A DNA stretch of 58,136 nt. Source: Clostridiaceae bacterium (GTDB taxonomy: Bacteria; Bacillota; Clostridia; Lachnospirales; Lachnospiraceae). Below the pieces are notes generated by a model, which did no database searches, was not told the origin of the DNA, and saw only the letters and a program-made list of their open reading frames with translations. This document shows positions 52,048 through 58,136 of this stretch, in pieces. Positions within the stretch are counted from its first letter, which is position 1, and each line of letters starts with the position of its first letter. The stretch lies in the NCBI GenBank assembly GCA_018378255.1, contig JAGZXV010000012.1, positions 1 through 58,136 on the forward strand, written 5' to 3'. Both the position numbers and the translations under genes were made by a program.

Positions 52048-53292
52048 ATGGCTGATTTATATGTAAAATCGTTTGATATGATAAATCCGTTTGTGGTGGC
52101 GTCCAGTCCGGCCACACAGGGGGCAAAAAATGTGTTGAAAAGCGCGGCAATGAGGCCGGGAGCCATTGTTTTAAGGAATTTCGGACATGGCGCCGGAGGC
52201 GGAAGCTACATAGGGCCGGACAGCAAGGCCATGTTCTCAGGGCAGATGAGCATTCACAGCCATGCGGTAGGAAGACAGATTAAGGACAGCATCAGCACGC
52301 TGGAAGAGTACTGCGAAGAAGTGCAGAAAATCAAGAAAGAAATGGACAGCGACATCAAACTCTGGGTGTCCGTCGGACATTACAGCGATATTGTGGCAGG
52401 CGGGAATTGGGAAAAGGAGTGGGCAAATCAGGCGAAGGAACTGAAACTGGCCGGTGCGGATGCGATTGAACTCCATTTCAATACGCCGGGAGTTGCAGTG
52501 GCGAAAGACCGGATTTTCGACTATCACCAGCTTCTGCGCCACAGCATTGAGCTGATGAAAAAGACGGTGCCGGACATGCCGATCATGGCAAAACTAGCAA
52601 TTGAATCCTGTGATGTGCTGACTTCCATCAGGATCGCGGAAGCGGCCGGAGCGGCTGCGGCAGGCCCTACCGCCAGATGGAAAGGCTTTTATTTCGATCT
52701 GGACTGGAGAACCACCCAGGCCCGTCCGGGGGCAGGATACGGCGGAACCCAGGCTACGCCTCTTGTATGCTATGCCATTTCCGAGGCCAGAACCAATGGA
52801 ATGAAGATTCCGATGTACGGCGGCGGCGGAGTGTTCAGCTATGACCAGGCGGCCAGAATCATCATGTCGGGAAGCGAAGCCGTCCAGTTTGGGGCATTGG
52901 CCTGCGCAGGCGGCACTAACGCATGTAAGAAAGTGATTTCCGACCTGAACCGTTTTATGGATGAAAACGGGTATAAGGACATGGACAGTCTCTGTGGAGA
53001 TGCGCTGAAATTATTCCAGATGGATAAGGATTTAACCTCAGACCGCCAGAACCGGCTGGGAGACGCTTACCAGCAGGCGCAGGTGTCCGACGCATGTATC
53101 GGCTGCGGCCGCTGTGTGGATGTGTGCTGGCATGAGGGCATTGAGATGAAGGGAAAAGCGGCGGTGAAAACCGATAAATGCATCGGCTGCGGATACTGTT
53201 TCCAGGTATGTCCGACGGATGCCCTTCATGTGGAAAAAGAAAAGATCCTGGCTTCGGCATTTGAAGACAGAGGAATTAAGAGAGGGGTATAA
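52048..53292 (+). CDS. PreA-like dihydroorotate/dihydropyrimidine dehydrogenase-family flavoprotein with two 4Fe-4S clusters
   Basis: 414 residues. Residues 1-320 form an FMN TIM barrel of the DHODH/PreA type (NPFVVASSPATQGAKN, GADAIELHFNTPG, PMYGGGGVFSYDQAARIIMSG). The C-terminus is a two-cluster ferredoxin, CIGCGRCVDVCWHEG and CIGCGYCFQVCPTDA. PreA normally pairs with PreT to reduce uracil and thymine; no PreT or pyrimidine gene is here. Instead an SDR and a FrdA-like flavoprotein follow. It may reduce an activated C=C bond or feed electrons to the next flavoprotein. ATG at 52048 after GGAGAGAGGGG. Confidence 0.85.
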   Translation: MADLYVKSFDMINPFVVASSPATQGAKNVLKSAAMRPGAIVLRNFGHGAGGGSYIGPDSKAMFSGQMSIHSHAVGRQIKDSISTLEEYCEEVQKIKKEMDSDIKLWVSVGHYSDIVAGGNWEKEWANQAKELKLAGADAIELHFNTPGVAVAKDRIFDYHQLLRHSIELMKKTVPDMPIMAKLAIESCDVLTSIRIAEAAGAAAAGPTARWKGFYFDLDWRTTQARPGAGYGGTQATPLVCYAISEARTNGMKIPMYGGGGVFSYDQAARIIMSGSEAVQFGALACAGGTNACKKVISDLNRFMDENGYKDMDSLCGDALKLFQMDKDLTSDRQNRLGDAYQQAQVSDACIGCGRCVDVCWHEGIEMKGKAAVKTDKCIGCGYCFQVCPTDALHVEKEKILASAFEDRGIKRGV

Positions 53293-53296
53293 ACCT

Positions 53297-54070
53297 GTGG
53301 CAGTTAAAAAAACAGCGATTGTAACAGGGGCCAGCCGGGGAATCGGGCTGGCCATTGCCCGTCAGCTGGGGCTGGACGGATATCAGGTGGCAGTTTTTGC
53401 CACAAGGCCAAAGGAGGCCTGCATGGACCAGTTAAACGTGCTGGATGAACACGGAATCAACTGGTTATATGTGCAGGGAAGCCTTGATAAGGCGGAAGAC
53501 AGAAAACGGCTGGTGGAAGAAACCGTAGCTCATTATGGCAGGATTGACGTGCTGGTCAACAATGCGGGCGTAGCCCCGTCGGTGCGGGCAGATCTTTTAG
53601 AAATGACAGAGGAAAGCTATGACCGGGTTATGGGGATCAACGCCAAAGGTACCCTGTTTCTGACCCAGATGGTGGCTGGCCAGATGCTGAAACAGGAAGT
53701 AATCGGGAAAAAACGGGGGACGATTGTCAATGTGGGCTCCTGCTCCGCAGAGGTCTCTTCCGTGAACCGGGGGGAATACTGCATCTCCAAAGCGGCGCTG
53801 TCCATGATCACAGTGCTGTTTGCAGACCGTTTAGCCGGAGACGGAATACTGGTTCATGAAGTGCGCCCGGGCGTGATTAAAACGGACATGACAAACAAAG
53901 TCCAGGAAAAATACGACGCCTTAATTCAGGCAGGGGCATTTCCGGTAAAACGCTGGGGACTGCCTCAGGATGTGGCAGACGCGGTCAGCTCGTTCTGTTC
54001 GGATAAATTCCTGTATACAACCGGAAACTATGTGGATATTGATGGTGGTTTCCATATAAAGAGGCTGTAG
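53297..54070 (+). CDS. SDR-family oxidoreductase
   Basis: 257 residues. TGASRGIG cofactor loop, NNAG motif, YCISK catalytic Tyr/Lys and a C-terminal GNYVDIDGG are classic. NAD(P)-dependent reduction of a ketone or oxidation of an alcohol. It begins with GTG at 53297, nine bases after GAGGGG; an in-frame ORF extending to 53219 lies in the previous gene and does not fit. Only two bases separate it from the FrdA-like gene. Confidence 0.9.
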   Translation: MAVKKTAIVTGASRGIGLAIARQLGLDGYQVAVFATRPKEACMDQLNVLDEHGINWLYVQGSLDKAEDRKRLVEETVAHYGRIDVLVNNAGVAPSVRADLLEMTEESYDRVMGINAKGTLFLTQMVAGQMLKQEVIGKKRGTIVNVGSCSAEVSSVNRGEYCISKAALSMITVLFADRLAGDGILVHEVRPGVIKTDMTNKVQEKYDALIQAGAFPVKRWGLPQDVADAVSSFCSDKFLYTTGNYVDIDGGFHIKRL

Positions 54071-54072
54071 AA

Positions 54073-56160
54073 ATGAAGAAAGAAGATAACAATAAAAAAA
54101 TGGAAAAAGAATGGGCAGACAGAAAAGAACTGCAGATTTTAAATATTCATACCGTAGTGGTTGGATCAGGGGCAGCCGGCTTAAATTCAGCCGACTGCCT
54201 TTGGAAATTCGGGGTGCGGGACATGGCCCTGGTGACGGAACGGATGAATTTTGGCACCTCCAGAAACACAGGGTCTGATAAACAGACTTATTATAAGCTG
54301 TCTCTGTCCGGAAGCGGAACGGACAGCGTGCGGAAGCTGGCTCAGGTTTTGTATGACGGCGGCTGTGTGGACGGTGATCACGCACTCTGTGAAGCAGCGC
54401 TTTCCTGTCAGGGATTTTTTAAACTGGTGGAGCTGGGGGTTCCTTTTCCCCATGACCGCTATGGGGAGTATGTAGGATATAAAACGGATCATGATCCCAA
54501 TGACAGGGGAACCAGCGCCGGGCCCTATACATCCCGCTATATGACAGAGGCGCTGGAGCGCAGTGTGAGGGATAAAAATATCCCGGTTTACGATACGTTT
54601 CAGGTGATCCGCATCCTGACGCACCAGAAAAAACTTTATGGGATTCTTTGCCTGGATACAAGCGGAGGTGGATTTGTGCTGATCCGCTGTGTGAACGTGG
54701 TCTATGCCACGGGAGGGCCTGCGGGGATCTACTGGGACAGCGTTTATCCTGTCAGCCAGTTTGGCGCTTCAGGAATTGCGTTTGAAGCCGGGGCGCCTGG
54801 AAAAAATCTGACCGAATGGCAGTACGGCCTGGCATCCAAAAATCCCCGGTGGAATGTCAGCGGCAGCTACATGCAGGTGCTGCCCCGTGTTGTATCCACA
54901 GATCAGGATGGCGGGGATGAACGGGAATTTTTAATGGAATTTTATGATAACAGGGAAGAAATGATGAATATGGTCTTCCTGAAGGGATATCAATGGCCTT
55001 TCGACGCCAGAAAAGCAGCGCACGGATCTTCTATGATCGATCTTTTGGTTTACCGGGAAACCTGTGTACGGGGCCGGCGGGTATGGCTTGATTACCGCAG
55101 CAATCCGGGCGGGCGTCCCATTGACTTTGAGATGCTTTCCGAAGAAGCAAAAGAATATCTGAAACGGTCCGGCGCCTGCCAGCAGACGCCTTATGAAAGA
55201 CTGTGCCGTCTGAATGCCCCGGCCGTATCATTTTATAAAGAACATCAGGTGGATTTAAAGACAGAGATGCTGGAAGTGGCTGTCTGCGCCCAGCATAATA
55301 ACGGAGGTCTGGCTGTGGATTCCTGGTGGCAGACCGAAGTGGAAGGCTTTTTTGCCGTGGGAGAAGCGGCGGGAACCCATGGAATCTGCCGTCCGGGAGG
55401 CAGCGCACTGAATTCCGGCCAGGTGGGTTCGGCCCGGGCGGCGGAATATATCGCCGCCCACAAAGAGCAGCAGCGCCCATGGACAAAAGATGTGGGAGAA
55501 TCCCTGAAAGAACAGGTGGAAGACTGTATTTCCATGGGAATACGGGTTTATGCCGGCCAGGTATTTTCTAATACTAATGCAGAAGGTTTGGAAAACATGC
55601 CGGGAACAAACCGTTTTTCGTATATGTGGAAACATGCGGTCCAGGACATGAGCCGGTATGGCGCCATGATGCGTCAAAAAGAGGGCATGGAAAAGATGTG
55701 CCAGGAAATCGGCCTGGAATTAAAGGAATTGACCGGTCCGGAGGCGGAAAGCGGAGTGCATGAGAAAAACTGGGGGCAGAAGGGAAACGGCGTTGACACT
55801 GCATTTTTATCCAGGTTTTACAGATATTACGACATGAGAATCTGTCAGAAGGTGTATCTGGAAGCAATGCTGGATTATCAAAAACACGGCGGACGGAGCC
55901 GGGGATCTGCTCTTTACCCGGAAACACCGGCGGAAAGCGGAGACCAGGTGGTCGTGCCGGAACTGGCGGCGTTTACACTGGACGGACCGGACGGCATGGC
56001 CCATCGGGGCGAGGTTCAGGAGATAAGATATGACCGGGTAAAGGGAACCTGTAAGGCGGTCTGGCGGCCGGTCAGAAAGCTGGAACAGGTCAGGGAACCG
56101 GATGTTTTTGAGGTAGTCTGGAAGAGATACCGGGAAATGGATTATATGGGAAGGGAATAA
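54073..56160 (+). CDS. FAD-dependent FrdA-like oxidoreductase, soluble
   Basis: 695 residues. VVGSGAAGLNSADCL is the FAD loop near residue 36, and FFAVGEAAGTHGICRPGGSA with LNSGQVGSARAAEYIA is the C-terminal FAD motif of fumarate reductase-type flavoproteins. There is no signal peptide, FMN-attachment or heme domain and no FrdB partner gene, so electrons must come from elsewhere, possibly from the Fe-S protein at 52048. This class includes reductases of enoates, steroids and tetrahydrodaidzein as well as fumarate; the substrate is open. Confidence 0.85.
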   Translation: MKKEDNNKKMEKEWADRKELQILNIHTVVVGSGAAGLNSADCLWKFGVRDMALVTERMNFGTSRNTGSDKQTYYKLSLSGSGTDSVRKLAQVLYDGGCVDGDHALCEAALSCQGFFKLVELGVPFPHDRYGEYVGYKTDHDPNDRGTSAGPYTSRYMTEALERSVRDKNIPVYDTFQVIRILTHQKKLYGILCLDTSGGGFVLIRCVNVVYATGGPAGIYWDSVYPVSQFGASGIAFEAGAPGKNLTEWQYGLASKNPRWNVSGSYMQVLPRVVSTDQDGGDEREFLMEFYDNREEMMNMVFLKGYQWPFDARKAAHGSSMIDLLVYRETCVRGRRVWLDYRSNPGGRPIDFEMLSEEAKEYLKRSGACQQTPYERLCRLNAPAVSFYKEHQVDLKTEMLEVAVCAQHNNGGLAVDSWWQTEVEGFFAVGEAAGTHGICRPGGSALNSGQVGSARAAEYIAAHKEQQRPWTKDVGESLKEQVEDCISMGIRVYAGQVFSNTNAEGLENMPGTNRFSYMWKHAVQDMSRYGAMMRQKEGMEKMCQEIGLELKELTGPEAESGVHEKNWGQKGNGVDTAFLSRFYRYYDMRICQKVYLEAMLDYQKHGGRSRGSALYPETPAESGDQVVVPELAAFTLDGPDGMAHRGEVQEIRYDRVKGTCKAVWRPVRKLEQVREPDVFEVVWKRYREMDYMGRE

Positions 56161-56167
56161 TCAGAGC

Positions 56168-58018
56168 ATGGAAGAAGTGTTTAAAGCAGCGGAACAAGGG
56201 GAACTGGCAGAATTAATGCGGCTGGTGGAATATACGGCTGTCGACATAAGGGATACGGACAAGGAACACAATACCGCCCTATATTACGGTGTGAAATCTG
56301 GAAATCTGCAGGTGGTAAGTTATCTGACCGGCCGGGCAGGCCTCAATCCGACGGCAGGCAATCAATATGGGGAAACTCCTTACGACCTGGCTTACCGGCT
56401 GGGCTATGGGGAAATCGTGGATTATTTTGGAAAACAGTGTGGTTTTGCTTATGAGGAGAGCTATCATAATCCCATACGACGGGGATTTTTCCCCGACCCG
56501 TCTATTGTGCGGGTGGGGGAAGATTACTATATGGTTAATTCCACCTTCTGTTTCTTTCCCTGCATTCCCGTTTCTCATTCAAGGGATTTGATTCATTGGC
56601 GGATCATAGGATATGCCATTACCCGGCCGGAATATGCCCATCTGGACAAGCTGGACGGCGGACGGGGCTATTGGGCGCCGGATATTTCCTGGTGTGACGG
56701 CCGGTTTTATATAACGGCAACTCTCCGCCTGAATGACGGAATGGAAGAGAAGAGAGTTCAAATGGTCACATCCTCGGATAAGCCGGAAGGCCCTTATGAA
56801 GAACCGTCCTGGATTCATGAAGATGGGATTGACCCGTCTGTTTTCCATGATGATGACGGAAGAAAATACATGCTGCTAAACCGGGGCGCGCGGATTCTGG
56901 AACTGAGCGGGGACTGCCGCAGACAGATTTCACCTGCCAGACTTCTGTGGTTTGGGGACTTTAAACGGAAACCGGAAGGACCTCATCTGCTCCGTCATGG
57001 CGGATATTACTATTTATTCCTGGCAGAAGGAGGAACGGGCCGGGGACATAGAATCACCGTGGCCCGTTCCAGAGAACTGATGGGCGCTTATGAACCATGT
57101 CCCTATAACCCGGTTCTCTATCAATGGGACGATAATGCCCCGATCCAGTGCTGCGGCCATGGAAAGCCGGTGCAGCTGCCGGATGGTAGCTGGTGGATCG
57201 TGTATTTATGTCTTCGCAAACTGGATGGGGAGTATGGAATACTGGGCCGTGAAACGTCTATGGATCCCCTGGAATGGACCCCGGATGGCTGGCCCATGAT
57301 CAACCGCGGCCGGGGACCGAGTTCACAGCAGAAGAGGCCCGCCGCTGCGACGGGCAATGAAATGCCGGTAATTGAAGACGGAAAAGATGCTGCAGCCGGG
57401 CCGGTGGGAGGCTATCCCGCCTGGATGGGAGAAGAGTGGATGACACCCCGGCCGCTTTCCCGGGAACGGATATCATTAAAAGAAAACCTCCTGCGCCTGA
57501 CAGGGCAGAAAGAGGATTTAAATTCCCGGGAGTGCAGGAGCGTGCTGCTCAAGCGGCAGGAATTTTTTGATTTTGAAGCCGTCTGCAGTTTTCATGTGCC
57601 GGAACTGGCGGATGGGGAAAGCCTGGGGCTGACAGGATATTATGATGAAAACAGTTATTTGAAATATGGGGTTGGATGCAGGAACGGGAAGTATGGAATT
57701 GTATTTCAGGAATATGCAGGGGAAGGATACAAATGCAGCAGGTTCCATGACGTTTTCAAGGAAGAGGACGGATGCGGCATGGAAGTGCGGTGTAAGATGA
57801 AGACAGAAGGGCTGAAACGCAGGTTTTATTATGATATTGGAGATGGGTGGATAGAAACCGATACTGCGGAGGATACGAAGTATTTAAGCAGTGAAGGGCT
57901 GGTGATGGGGAAACGGTTTACCGGCGCTATGGCTGGGGTTTATGTGAAGGGGGATGTGACTGGGGAGTTTAGCAGATGGGATTTGCAGGAAGGGCGGCGG
58001 GATTTACAAGAAGGGTGA
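56168..58018 (+). CDS. Ankyrin-repeat / GH43 glycosidase fusion
   Basis: 616 residues. Residues 1-92 are two to three ankyrin-like repeats (NTALYYGVKSGNLQVVSYL; GETPYDLAYRLGYGEIVDYF). A GH43 five-bladed propeller follows from about 98, with the base Asp in FFPDPSIV near 111, the third acidic residue in DGIDPSVF near 219 and the acid Glu in PEGPHLL near 266. The region from about 400 looks like the beta-sandwich C-terminal domain of GH43 xylosidases. No signal peptide, so it cleaves imported arabino- or xylo-oligosaccharides. The end carries a doubled RDLQEG. The frame is continuous through both parts, so the fusion is real in this sequence. Confidence 0.85.
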   Translation: MEEVFKAAEQGELAELMRLVEYTAVDIRDTDKEHNTALYYGVKSGNLQVVSYLTGRAGLNPTAGNQYGETPYDLAYRLGYGEIVDYFGKQCGFAYEESYHNPIRRGFFPDPSIVRVGEDYYMVNSTFCFFPCIPVSHSRDLIHWRIIGYAITRPEYAHLDKLDGGRGYWAPDISWCDGRFYITATLRLNDGMEEKRVQMVTSSDKPEGPYEEPSWIHEDGIDPSVFHDDDGRKYMLLNRGARILELSGDCRRQISPARLLWFGDFKRKPEGPHLLRHGGYYYLFLAEGGTGRGHRITVARSRELMGAYEPCPYNPVLYQWDDNAPIQCCGHGKPVQLPDGSWWIVYLCLRKLDGEYGILGRETSMDPLEWTPDGWPMINRGRGPSSQQKRPAAATGNEMPVIEDGKDAAAGPVGGYPAWMGEEWMTPRPLSRERISLKENLLRLTGQKEDLNSRECRSVLLKRQEFFDFEAVCSFHVPELADGESLGLTGYYDENSYLKYGVGCRNGKYGIVFQEYAGEGYKCSRFHDVFKEEDGCGMEVRCKMKTEGLKRRFYYDIGDGWIETDTAEDTKYLSSEGLVMGKRFTGAMAGVYVKGDVTGEFSRWDLQEGRRDLQEG

Positions 58019-58134
58019 AGGGATTTCCGAAAAAGCCTTGAGGGTTGATGTAAAAAAACAGGTGGAACAATCTGCTGATTGTTTTCACCTGTTTTTTTAC
58101 ATCAACCCTCAAGGCTTTTTCGGAAATCCCTTCA
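58016..58134. repeat. Giant perfect hairpin at the end of the operon
   Basis: 58016-58064 is exactly complementary to 58086-58134 (49 bp). Within the 21-nt centre, AACAATC and GATTGTT pair again. The left arm starts at the stop codon of the GH43 gene. On both strands a run of seven T follows part of the stem, so termination in both directions is possible. The right arm shares a sequence with 33933-33972. Confidence 0.85.
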
Positions 58135-58136
58135 TC

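Noticed and set aside
1..58136. CRISPR arrays, tRNA or rRNA genes, prophage or intact transposase genes
   Set aside because: Looked for repeated spacer patterns, rRNA-like blocks, tRNA arms and transposase motifs; none was seen. A tRNA scan would be needed for certainty.

Overview
The window looks like an accessory, carbohydrate-focused stretch of a gut Clostridia chromosome, most likely a member of the Lachnospiraceae. The evidence is moderate GC, strong AGGAGG-type ribosome sites, Gram-positive lipoprotein binding proteins, LplB/LplC-type sugar transporters with no local ATPase, membrane-anchored AraC regulators, a Uma2-family relic and dense same-strand operons. No rRNA, tRNA, CRISPR array, phage or intact insertion sequence was recognised. 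All distances and repeats were worked out by eye; no database was searched.

Layout. (1) 1-5770, minus strand: heparinase II/III-like lyase, sulfatase, second lyase and the start of a third lyase, tightly coupled and all without signal peptides. (2) 6272-12056, plus: oligosaccharide binding lipoprotein, two permeases and a two-TM AraC regulator, divergent from block 1; together they look like an import-then-degrade system. (3) 11986-16398: small housekeeping and stress genes: MBL hydrolase plus DUF1330 protein under a TetR regulator with two matching palindromic operators, an XRE regulator overlapping a peptide deformylase, a Cu/Zn superoxide dismutase and a cyclase-family hydrolase. (4) 16621-22764, plus: a duplicated promoter, a strongly folded 151-bp element in the leader of a LacI gene, a Cys-type sulfatase and a TctC-TctB-TctA transporter. 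(5) 23018-33634: a PrpR_N-type regulator without a GAFTGA motif, divergent from an operon of ABC transporter, Ldh-type reductase, 3-hydroxyisobutyrate-type dehydrogenase, HMGL-type aldolase, D-hydroxyacid dehydrogenase and a PL22 oligogalacturonate lyase. (6) 33635-37609: Uma2 pseudogene, a 106-nt hairpin, ABM monooxygenase, nitroreductase, AraC regulator and an OYE-type Fe-S flavoenzyme. (7) 37992-58018, plus: one almost gap-free 20-kb operon of 15 genes: three Gfo/Idh/MocA oxidoreductases, binding protein, heparinase-like lyase, two sugar isomerase-type enzymes, AraC regulator, two permeases, a YiaK-like reductase, a PreA-like Fe-S flavoprotein, an SDR, a FrdA-like flavoprotein and an ankyrin-GH43 fusion. 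It ends in a hairpin with 49-bp perfect arms.

How it fits together. The three ABC systems and the tripartite transporter bring (sulfated or acidic) glycans and organic anions into the cell. Cytoplasmic lyases, sulfatases, PL22 and GH43 enzymes break them down. Unusually many NAD(P)- and flavin-dependent enzymes then process uronic acids, keto acids or aglycones. The most unusual items are the ankyrin-GH43 fusion, the redox-rich last operon (possibly oxidation/elimination deglycosylation plus aglycone reduction), the folded element at 16958-17108 with its apparent empty site 240 bp upstream, and three further long perfect hairpins at gene-cluster borders.
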